DNA of 5,778 bases from B2-G16 sp964528085 (GTDB lineage: Bacteria; Bipolaricaulota; Bipolaricaulia; UBA7950; UBA9294): contig CAZGRE010000061.1 of NCBI GenBank assembly GCA_964528085.1, positions 1-5,778 of the forward strand, read 5' to 3'. Positions 1 through 5,188 of the stretch are shown in pieces; positions within the stretch are counted from its first letter, which is position 1, and the number at the start of each line of letters is the position of its first letter. The translations under genes and the position numbers were made by a program. A model generated the notes under the pieces. That model was given only the letters and a program-made list of their open reading frames with translations. It searched no databases and was not told the DNA's origin.

Positions 1-482
1 ATCGGCGGGAGGATCGCGTCGCACGCCTCGATCAGCTCGTCGGCCATCCCCCACCCCGTGCCGAAGAGAATATAAACCGGAGTGGGGTCGGTTCGCAATC
101 TCTCCCGCAGCTTCTCATAGGAGATGACCTCCCCTCCGAGGCTCCGTGCCGAGGTCGCGACGAGGAACGGATCGACCCCTTCGGCCTCCCTTATCAGCCC
201 GATCGTCTCGTCGAGATCGGCGGCGACAGCGACGTACTCGAGGGCCTCGCCGCGGCGGCTGTTCTCCATCGCCCCCTCGCCCTCGGTCCAGAACCCCTTG
301 ATCCTAAGGGCTATCTCCCGCTGGGAGGGGAGGGGGGTGACGACAAAGTAGCGGGCGACCCCGTAGGTCCGGGCCGAGCGGGCGATGTCATGGATATCCA
401 TCGACGTCGTCGACGTGGCGACGATCTCGCCCGTCCGGCTCCGCATCGGGAAGTGAAACAGGCCGATGTACAGCCTACCCAT
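1..482 (-). CDS. Putative SPOUT-fold SAM-dependent RNA methyltransferase (PF09936/TM1570-like), 3' end cut by window edge
   Basis: The visible 160 residues read as the RNA methyltransferase family often encoded beside trmD and rplS (Thermotoga TM1570 type). Family hallmarks seen are an N-terminal LYIGLFHFP strand (residues 4-12), the MDIHDIARSARTYGV block (28-42), FVVTPLPSQRE (46-56), FWTEG (64-68), LVATSAR (107-113), and LFGTGWGMADE (139-149), which matches the SAM-binding trefoil-knot loop of SPOUT enzymes. The expected NHLSVR-like C-terminal block lies beyond the edge. The RNA target of this family is not established to my knowledge, so the substrate is open. The ATG at 482 overlaps the trmD stop by 8 bp and sits 6 nt after AAGGGG. 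An in-frame ATG at 488 is possible but directly abuts that ribosome site, so 482 is preferred. The overlap implies translational coupling to trmD. The family call is confident; function is inferred only at class level. Confidence 0.88.
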   Translation of the reverse strand, partial: MGRLYIGLFHFPMRSRTGEIVATSTTSMDIHDIARSARTYGVARYFVVTPLPSQREIALRIKGFWTEGEGAMENSRRGEALEYVAVAADLDETIGLIREAEGVDPFLVATSARSLGGEVISYEKLRERLRTDPTPVYILFGTGWGMADELIEACDAILPP

Positions 483-1173
483 CGTCATCCCCTTTAAGTC
501 CCAACAGATCAGGCCGGTTTCTCGCCGTCTTCCGCCACGCCTCCTCCTCGCGGAAGGCGGCGATCTTTTCGTGATCGCCGGTCAACAGGACCTCGGGGAC
601 GGGTAGGCCGCGGAAGACGGGGGGGCGGGTGTACTGGGGCGGGCCAAGCCTCTTTCTCCCGAAGAATGAATCGCTCTCGACCGAATCGTATTTACCGATC
701 ACCCCTGGGACCATCCTCGCCGTCGCCTCGACGAGCGCCGCCGCTGCCACCTCGCCGCCGGCGAGGACGTAGTCGCCGATCGAGATCTCCTCGTCGACAA
801 ACGAGAGGATCCGCTCGTCGACCCCCTCGTAGCGGCCGCAGAGGAGGACAAGACCATCGAGCTTCGAGTAGCGGATCGCATCCTCCTGCGAGAAGAGCCT
901 CCCTTGAGCGGAGAGGAGGACGACGCGGAGGTCACCCGTAAACCGCGAGCGGATCTCCTCGATCCCGCGGACGAACGGGGGAAGCTTCATCACCATCCCC
1001 GCCCCTCCCCCGTACGGCCGGTCATCGACCGTCCGATGCGGATCGTCGGTGAAATCGCGAAGATCCAAGACCTCGATCTTTATCTGCCCTGCCTTGCGTG
1101 CCTGGCCGAGCACCCCGATCGAAAGGAACGAATCGAGCTCGTTGGGAAAGATCGTAAGGATGAAAAAATGCAT
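475..1173 (-). CDS. trmD: tRNA (guanine-37-N1)-methyltransferase TrmD
   Basis: Cytoplasmic SAM-dependent enzyme that methylates N1 of G37 next to the anticodon, preventing +1 frameshifts. At 232 aa it is slightly shorter than the E. coli protein (255 aa). Clear motifs are the N-terminal ILTIFP strand (5-10), DDRPYGGGAGMVMK (50-63), LLCGRYEGVDER (110-121), SIGDYVLAGGE (131-141) that builds the trefoil knot, and the C-terminal PQYTRP (179-184) with RGLPVPEVLLTGDH (188-201). The catalytic aspartate equivalent to E. coli Asp169 is Asp168 in ESDSF, and the conserved Arg before PG is Arg153. The ATG at 1173 lies 5 bp after the khpA stop and follows a short TGAGG site. The stop is inside the downstream methyltransferase start. 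rimM, the usual upstream neighbour, is missing here. The last residues (GDDDG) are a short acidic tail. The identification is unambiguous. Confidence 0.98.
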   Translation of the reverse strand: MHFFILTIFPNELDSFLSIGVLGQARKAGQIKIEVLDLRDFTDDPHRTVDDRPYGGGAGMVMKLPPFVRGIEEIRSRFTGDLRVVLLSAQGRLFSQEDAIRYSKLDGLVLLCGRYEGVDERILSFVDEEISIGDYVLAGGEVAAAALVEATARMVPGVIGKYDSVESDSFFGRKRLGPPQYTRPPVFRGLPVPEVLLTGDHEKIAAFREEEAWRKTARNRPDLLGLKGDDDG

Positions 1174-1178
1174 CGGCC

Positions 1179-1412
1179 TCAGTCGACGATCTCAACGACG
1201 ACTTCGCGGTCGAGCCGGGCGGCGACCCCCTCGAGGAAGGTACGTAGCGCGCCGATCGTCCTCCCGCCCTTCCCGAGGATCCTACCGCGGTCCTCCTTCC
1301 CGACGTGAAGGAAGAAGATATCGACCTTTTCGGTCTCGATCCGATCGATCCTAAGCTCCTCCTCCCGCTCGATCAGCGAGCGGACGAGGAATTCGCACAG
1401 TCGGTAGAGCAA
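1179..1412 (-). CDS. khpA: KhpA-type KH-domain RNA-binding protein (YlqC family)
   Basis: A 77-residue protein made of one KH domain. The N-terminal helix (LYRLCEFLVRSLI, 2-14) matches the usual start of this family, and the GxxG RNA-binding loop is GKGG (47-50), flanked by DRGRILG and RTIGALRTFL. Known relatives (KhpA/YlqC) bind RNA, often with the partner KhpB/Jag, and influence cell division and elongation in Firmicutes; no partner is encoded here. The start is TTG: it is the only plausible initiator between the in-frame rpsP stop (12 bp upstream) and the conserved helix, and GGAGG lies 4 nt before it. The position between rpsP and trmD is the classic one for this gene, which supports the call. 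The GKGG loop itself is a typical functional KH loop. The cellular role is inferred from the family. Confidence 0.93.
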   Translation of the reverse strand: MLYRLCEFLVRSLIEREEELRIDRIETEKVDIFFLHVGKEDRGRILGKGGRTIGALRTFLEGVAARLDREVVVEIVD

Positions 1413-1421
1413 CTCCCCTCC
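1413..1421 (-). promoter_or_regulatory. Ribosome binding site that fixes the TTG start of khpA
   Basis: The minus strand reads GGAGGGGAG directly before the TTG at 1412. Its GGAGG core is 4 nt from the start codon. It lies in the 12-bp gap after the rpsP stop, where no ATG or GTG start exists in frame, so this site decides the unusual start. Confidence 0.7.
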
Positions 1422-1424
1422 GGA

Positions 1425-1931
1425 TCAGCCTTCCGCTTCCTTTTCCTCCGTCTCCTTTGTGGGAGCCTCTTCCTCCGCCTCCTCGGGTTCCGGCTCGGCC
1501 TGCGGGGCTTCTTCCTCGCTTGGCTCCTTGGCGTCTTTCACCGGCTCCTCTTCCCCTTCGGCGGCCGGCTCGGCCTCTTCCTTCTCTTCCGGGGCCTCCT
1601 TCGCGGCCGGTTTCTCCTTCTTCGGCGTTGGCTTCAGCTCCTTCTTCTCAATCTTTATCTCTTCGCCGCGCTTGGCCGCGTCTAACGCCGCCATCACCCC
1701 TGCCTTGGAGAGGATCCTCCGCGCCGCATGCGTCGCCTTCGCCCCGTCGAGGAGCCACTTGAGCGCCGCCTCCCCGTCGACCTCGAACGTCACCGGATCG
1801 GTCTTCGGATCGTAGAACCCGAGATCGGCGACGACCTTGGCATCCCGCGGCTTCCGCCCGTCGAGAACGACGAGCCTGTACGACGGCTGCCCCTTCCTTC
1901 CCACCTTCTTCAACCGAATCTTCGCTACCAT
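1425..1931 (-). CDS. rpsP: Small ribosomal subunit protein S16 with long low-complexity C-terminal tail
   Basis: Structural protein of the 30S subunit that binds 16S rRNA early in assembly. Residues 1 to about 82 are a canonical S16: KIRLKKVGRKGQPSYRLVV (4-22), RKPRDAKVVADLGFYDP (26-42), and ALKWLLDGAKATHAARRILSKAG (56-78, spread over the second half of the fold). The total of 168 aa is about twice the usual 80-90. From about residue 92 the chain becomes Lys-rich (92-111) and then extremely acidic, with 26 Glu in residues 112-168 mixed with Ala, Pro and Lys, and is likely disordered. Extended S16 tails are known in some phyla such as Actinobacteria and Bacteroidetes, but this one is strongly Glu-biased. 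The ATG is preceded by GAGGTGA 4 nt away. The gene sits 40 bp after ffh and 12 bp before khpA. The core identification is certain; the tail's role is unknown. Confidence 0.97.
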   Translation of the reverse strand: MVAKIRLKKVGRKGQPSYRLVVLDGRKPRDAKVVADLGFYDPKTDPVTFEVDGEAALKWLLDGAKATHAARRILSKAGVMAALDAAKRGEEIKIEKKELKPTPKKEKPAAKEAPEEKEEAEPAAEGEEEPVKDAKEPSEEEAPQAEPEPEEAEEEAPTKETEEKEAEG

Positions 1932-1971
1932 CTACTCACCTCTCATTCAGTGAAAAACCCAACGGAGACCT

Positions 1972-3294
1972 TCAAGGAGCCCCGAGGAGATCCGCCGGGA
2001 AGCGCCCTTTACCCCGGCGGCTTCCGATCGCTTTCAACGCGCGCCTCGCCGTCTCGAAATTGGACAAGACGCGGTTCACATCCCGCACCTTCGTCCCGCT
2101 TCCGCGGGCGATCCTCTTCTTCCGACTTCCACCGATTATAGACGGATTCAACCGTTCTTCCACCGTCATCGCACGCAGGATGGCGAGGGTCCGCTTCAGC
2201 TCCGTCTCCTCGACATCCCCTCCGCCGAGCCGGGCCGAGCCGGGGAGGCGCTCGATGATCTGGGAGAGCGGCCCGAGCTTGCGCATCTGCTCGAGCTGTT
2301 CGAGGAAGTCCTGAAGGGTGAAGCGGTCCTCGCGGATCCTCCTTACGAGCTTCTCCGCCTTCGCCTGATCGAACCCCTCCTCGGCCCGCTCGATCAAGGT
2401 GAGGACGTCCCCCATCCCGAGGATCCTCTCGGCCATCCGTTTGGGATGGAACGGCTCGAGCCGGTCGATCCTCTCCCCCGTCCCGAGGTAGACGATCGGC
2501 TTACCGGTGACGTGGCGGATCGAGAGGGCCGCACCCCCGCGGGCGTCCCCGTCCGCCTTCGCCAGGATCACGCCGGTCAGATCGATCCTCGCATCGAAGG
2601 CGGAGGCGACGTTGACCGCCTCCTGACCGGTCATCGCATCGACGACGAGGAGCCTCTCGTCCGGCTCGATCGCGGAGGAAATCTCCTCGAGCTCGTTCAT
2701 CATCCCCTCGTCGATCTGCAGCCTACCGGCCGTGTCGATGATCGCGACATCGAACAGCCCGTCCGCCGCCGCCTCGAGCCCGGCGCGGGCGGCCTCCGGG
2801 GCGGAGAGATCGAGGCGGGAGAATACAGGGACCCCGATATCGCCGCCGAGCCGCTCGAGCTGCTCCACCGCCGCCGGCCGGCGGAGGTCGCAGGCGACGA
2901 GGATCGGGTTGCGCCCCTCCTTCTTCAGGGATAAAGCGAGCTTCGCCGCCGTCGTCGTCTTCCCCGACCCCTGCAGCCCGACGAGCATCACGGCCCCGGG
3001 GCGGCGGGAGAACGAGAGGGGCTTCCGCTCTTTCCCCATCGTCGCTGCGAGCTCGTCGCGGACGATCTTCAGGACCTGCTGGCCCGGGGTGAGGCTGGCG
3101 AAGACCTCGGAGCCGATCGCCCTCTCCCGTATCCGCTCGATCAGGTCCTTCACGACCTTGTAGTGGACGTCGGCCTCAAGGAGGGATAGGCGGATCTCGC
3201 GGAGGGCGGCGGTGACGTCCCCCTCGGTGAGGAGCCCCTTCCCTCGCAGGCGCTCAAACAGGGAGGTCAGCCGTTCACTCAGCGAATCGAACAC
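1972..3294 (-). CDS. ffh: Signal recognition particle GTPase Ffh (SRP54)
   Basis: Protein subunit of the SRP, which binds 4.5S/SRP RNA and signal sequences on the ribosome and docks with FtsY at the membrane. The 440 aa (E. coli 453) contain an N domain (1-95 with LLEADVHYKVV at 38-48), then the G domain with G1 GLQGSGKTTT (106-115), DLRRPAA (136-142), G3 DTAGR (187-191), a G4 motif AKAD (245-248) followed by GDARGGAALS, and a closing YLGTGE (269-274). The M domain (about 300-440) has LGPLSQIIERLPG (340-352) and the SRP-RNA binding signature GGSRKKRIARGSG (388-400). Two oddities are that G4 is AKAD rather than the common TKxD, and that only two methionines (337, 376) occur after residue 300. 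The start is GTG at 3294 with a near-perfect ribosome site. It lies 11 bp after accC and 40 bp before rpsP. Confidence 0.98.
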   Translation of the reverse strand: MFDSLSERLTSLFERLRGKGLLTEGDVTAALREIRLSLLEADVHYKVVKDLIERIRERAIGSEVFASLTPGQQVLKIVRDELAATMGKERKPLSFSRRPGAVMLVGLQGSGKTTTAAKLALSLKKEGRNPILVACDLRRPAAVEQLERLGGDIGVPVFSRLDLSAPEAARAGLEAAADGLFDVAIIDTAGRLQIDEGMMNELEEISSAIEPDERLLVVDAMTGQEAVNVASAFDARIDLTGVILAKADGDARGGAALSIRHVTGKPIVYLGTGERIDRLEPFHPKRMAERILGMGDVLTLIERAEEGFDQAKAEKLVRRIREDRFTLQDFLEQLEQMRKLGPLSQIIERLPGSARLGGGDVEETELKRTLAILRAMTVEERLNPSIIGGSRKKRIARGSGTKVRDVNRVLSNFETARRALKAIGSRRGKGRFPADLLGAP

Positions 3295-3297
3295 GCT

Positions 3298-3308
3298 TCA
3301 CCTCCTTA
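3298..3308 (-). promoter_or_regulatory. Strong Shine-Dalgarno site of ffh overlapping the accC stop codon
   Basis: The minus strand reads TAAGGAGGTGA, close to a full complement of the bacterial 16S rRNA 3' end, with GGAGG 6 nt before the GTG start at 3294. Its first three bases are the accC stop codon. This fixes the GTG start and suggests efficient, probably coupled, translation of ffh despite the weak start codon. Confidence 0.85.
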
Positions 3309-4682
3309 CGGGGCATCGGAGGGTACGCCCCCTTGCCCCGATCGACCGCCGTTCAGGACGCTCTCGACGAAGTCGGTCGTGATCTCCCCCGAGCGGAAGT
3401 CGGGCTGAGTGATCAGGGTCAGGTTCAGATCGCGCGTCGTCTTCACCCCTTCGATCCGGAACCGCTCAAGGGCCGTGATCATCCGGATCCGCGCCTCCTC
3501 CCGATCCCTCCCCCAGGCGATCAGCTTTGCGATCAGCGGGTCGTAGAACGGGGAGACCTCCATACCGTTATAGATCGCGGTATCGAGGCGGATCCCATTC
3601 CCGCCGGGGAGCTCGACGATCTTGATCCTCCCGGTGGAGGGGAGGAAATCGCGATCCGGATCCTCGGCGTAGATCCGGCACTCGATCGCATGCCCGTTAA
3701 TCCCGGCGTACGAGAAGCCGATACCCTCGCCGGATGCGATCCTGATCTGCTCCTTCAGGAGGTTCACCCCTGTCACCGCCTCGGTAACCGCATGCTCGAC
3801 CTGGATCCTCGCGTTCATCTCGATGAAGAAGAACCGCGATTCGGAATCGACGATGAACTCGACGGTCCCCGCGTTCCGGTAGCCGACGGCGGCCGCGGCT
3901 GCGATCGCCGCCTCGTAGATCTCCTCGCGGAGATCCTCATCGATGAACGGGGCGGGGGCCTCCTCGATCAGCTTCTGATGCCTCCGCTGGACCGAACACT
4001 CCCGCTCACCGAGATGGATGATCCTCCCATCGGGATCGGCCAGGATCTGAACCTCGATGTGGCGCGGGGAGGGGATAGCCCTCTCAAGATAGAGGGAACC
4101 GTCCCCGAACGCCCCTTTCGCCTCCTTCGTCGCAGCCTGGGCCGCCTGTTCGAGCTCGGAAGGGGAGGGGACGTAACGCATACCGCGTCCTCCCCCGCCG
4201 TAGACCGCCTTTATCAGGAGCGGATAGCCGATCTCATCCGCCTTCCGTTTGAGGGATTCCGGATCATCGGGGAGGAAGGCCCCGGGGAGAACGGGGACGC
4301 CGGCTGAGGCGACCGTATCCCGCGCCTTCATCTTGTCGCAGGCAAGGGCCATCGCGGGAAGGGGGGGGCCGATGAACTGAATCCCGTGGCTGGCGCATAC
4401 CTCGACGAAGTGGGGGCTCTCAGCGAGGAAACCGTAACCCGGATGGATCGCATCCGCCTCGGTCAGCTCGGCTGCGCTGATGATCGCGGCGATGTTCAAG
4501 TAGCTCTTCGCTGGCGGGGGCGGGCCGATGCAGACCGAGGCGTCGGCGAGACGAAGGTAGGGCATATCGGCGTCGGCCTCGGAGTGGACGGCGACCGACC
4601 GGATATTGAGCTCGCGGCAGGCCTCGATGATCCCGAGGGCGATCTCCCCTCGGTTTGCGATGAGGAGGGTCTCAAAGCTCAT
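3306..4682 (-). CDS. accC: Biotin carboxylase subunit of acetyl-/acyl-CoA carboxylase (AccC)
   Basis: ATP-grasp enzyme that carboxylates the biotin on AccB with bicarbonate and ATP, the first half-reaction of malonyl-CoA synthesis. The 458 aa (E. coli 449) show the N-terminal IANRGEIA (8-15), SYLNI and AIHPGYGFLAE (78-88), ATP-binding Lys117 and Lys158, the glycine loop YGGGGRGM (161-168), ERECSVQRRHQK (226-237), EEAPAP (240-245), metal ligands Glu275 and Glu288, and the catalytic signature EMNARIQVEH (288-297) with Asn290 and Arg292. The C-terminal domain has ECRIYAEDP (334-342) and PFYDPLIAKLI (378-388). An oddity is Ala298 where EHPVTE is nearly invariant. The last ~15 residues are a Gly/Ser/Pro-rich tail. 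The ATG overlaps the accB stop (ATGA) and has only a weak ribosome site, which implies translational coupling. No carboxyltransferase is nearby, so a propionyl- or other acyl-CoA carboxylase cannot be ruled out. Confidence 0.95.
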   Translation of the reverse strand: MSFETLLIANRGEIALGIIEACRELNIRSVAVHSEADADMPYLRLADASVCIGPPPPAKSYLNIAAIISAAELTEADAIHPGYGFLAESPHFVEVCASHGIQFIGPPLPAMALACDKMKARDTVASAGVPVLPGAFLPDDPESLKRKADEIGYPLLIKAVYGGGGRGMRYVPSPSELEQAAQAATKEAKGAFGDGSLYLERAIPSPRHIEVQILADPDGRIIHLGERECSVQRRHQKLIEEAPAPFIDEDLREEIYEAAIAAAAAVGYRNAGTVEFIVDSESRFFFIEMNARIQVEHAVTEAVTGVNLLKEQIRIASGEGIGFSYAGINGHAIECRIYAEDPDRDFLPSTGRIKIVELPGGNGIRLDTAIYNGMEVSPFYDPLIAKLIAWGRDREEARIRMITALERFRIEGVKTTRDLNLTLITQPDFRSGEITTDFVESVLNGGRSGQGGVPSDAP

Positions 4683-5074
4683 ATCCGCTCGAAGACGAAC
4701 AGCACCTGACCGTACTCGACCGGCGTCCCGTCCTCAACGAGGGTGCGGACCAGCCGGCCCGGCCGCTCGGCCTTGATCTCGTTTAAGACCTTCATCGCCT
4801 CGATGATGCAGACCGTATCCCCAGGAGAGACCGTATCCCCAGGGGAGATGAACGGCTCCTCATCCGGGGACGGACGGGAGAAGAAGGTCCCGACGAGGGG
4901 GGCGGTCAGGGTGAACGTCCCCTCAGAAGACTCCTCCCGCTCAACCGACGGGGGAGGGGGAGCACCGGGAGCCTGGCGGACGGTGTAACGATCCTCCCCC
5001 TCCCAGACGGTGATCTCGGTCAGCCCCTCCTCCTTGAGGAGGGCGATCAACTTGCGCAACCGCTCGATCTCCAC
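4679..5074 (-). CDS. accB: Biotin carboxyl carrier protein of acetyl-/acyl-CoA carboxylase (AccB)
   Basis: Carries the covalently bound biotin that moves between the carboxylase and the carboxyltransferase. The chosen start gives 131 aa (E. coli 156). It begins with a helical IERLRKLIALLKEEGLTEI segment and a VWEGEDRYTV strand (23-32) typical of AccB N-termini, then a short Pro-rich linker (35-51) and the biotinyl domain (about 54-131) beginning TAPLVGTFF. The biotin attachment motif is EAMK (92-95), with Lys95 as the biotinylated residue, and EYGQVLFVF closes the domain. The GTG at 5074 is preferred because AAGGAGG ends 5 nt before it. A TTG at 5125 would add 17 unrelated residues, no family match, and would span the ribosome site and probable promoter. 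First gene of the leftward series; it overlaps accC by 4 bp. A near-exact 18-bp tandem repeat lies just before EAMK. Confidence 0.95.
   Translation of the reverse strand: MEIERLRKLIALLKEEGLTEITVWEGEDRYTVRQAPGAPPPPSVEREESSEGTFTLTAPLVGTFFSRPSPDEEPFISPGDTVSPGDTVCIIEAMKVLNEIKAERPGRLVRTLVEDGTPVEYGQVLFVFERI
4811..4846 (-). repeat. Two-copy 18-bp tandem repeat inside accB
   Basis: Units at 4811-4828 and 4829-4846 differ at one base in 18. On the coding strand they encode two successive copies of SPGDTV at AccB residues 78-89, just before CIIEAMK. The segment is the same length as in E. coli AccB, where the two halves are related but not identical, so it does not look like an in-frame insertion. Confidence 0.85.
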
Positions 5075-5078
5075 TCGT

Positions 5079-5087
5079 CCCTCCTTA
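5079..5087 (-). promoter_or_regulatory. Ribosome binding site that fixes the GTG start of accB
   Basis: The minus strand reads TAAGGAGGG with the GGAGG core 5 nt before the GTG at 5074. It argues against any upstream start for accB. Confidence 0.8.
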
Positions 5088-5095
5088 GTTGAGGG

Positions 5096-5125
5096 ATTGT
5101 ACCGGGACGAAGGCCGATCGAACAA
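5096..5125 (-). promoter_or_regulatory. Candidate sigma70-type promoter of the accB-to-trmD transcript
   Basis: On the minus strand TACAAT (5101-5096) matches the -10 consensus at 5 of 6 bases. TTGTTC (5125-5120) matches the -35 at 3 of 6, with an 18-bp spacer. Transcription would begin near 5090-5088, only a few bases before the accB ribosome site. The spacing is right but the -35 is weak, so this is tentative. Confidence 0.42.
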
Positions 5126-5138
5126 CGCTCCGGCCGGC

Positions 5139-5166
5139 TTGCAACGGGAAAGTTCGGACCTATAAT
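5139..5166 (+). promoter_or_regulatory. Candidate sigma70-type promoter of the CNNM-family gene
   Basis: An exact TATAAT (5161-5166) stands out in GC-rich sequence, with TTGCAA (5139-5144, 4 of 6 to TTGACA) 16 bp upstream. The predicted start is near 5173, so the leader to the GTG at 5189 would be about 16 nt, with the ribosome site at its very 5' end. It is divergent from the accB promoter, with about 14 bp between the two -35 boxes. Confidence 0.5.
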
Positions 5167-5172
5167 GATGAT

Positions 5173-5179
5173 GAGGTGA
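5173..5179 (+). promoter_or_regulatory. Ribosome binding site supporting the GTG start of the CNNM-family gene
   Basis: GAGGTGA ends 9 nt before the GTG at 5189. The in-frame stop TGA at 5177-5179 rules out any start further upstream in this frame, so GTG 5189 is the best initiator. Confidence 0.65.
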
Positions 5180-5188
5180 GTTGAGACT

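Noticed and set aside
1932..1971. Possible terminator between ffh and rpsP (short T run on the minus strand near 1951-1957)
   Set aside because: No GC-rich hairpin precedes the T run. The 40-bp gap looks like an ordinary operon spacer containing the rpsP ribosome site.
2446..2934. Plus-strand open frame of 162 codons opposite ffh
   Set aside because: Antisense shadow of the Ffh G domain; no ribosome site or family motif, and its composition is low-complexity and Arg/Asp-rich.
3333..4307. Long plus-strand open frame (324 codons) opposite accC
   Set aside because: It is the antisense shadow of accC in GC-rich sequence. It is rich in Asp, Arg, Gly and Leu with no recognisable fold, and the minus-strand AccC is unambiguous.
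4811..4846. accB tandem repeat as a recent in-frame insertion
   Set aside because: The segment has the same length as the corresponding E. coli AccB region, so no residues appear to have been added.
5075..5125. Longer accB starting at TTG 5125
   Set aside because: The extra 17 residues do not resemble AccB, and the extension runs through the strong ribosome site and candidate -10 box. GTG 5074 is better supported.
5130..5137. CCGGCCGG as a definite operator
   Set aside because: An 8-bp GC palindrome is easily met by chance at this base composition, and no repressor is encoded in the window. It is kept only as part of the divergent-promoter observation.
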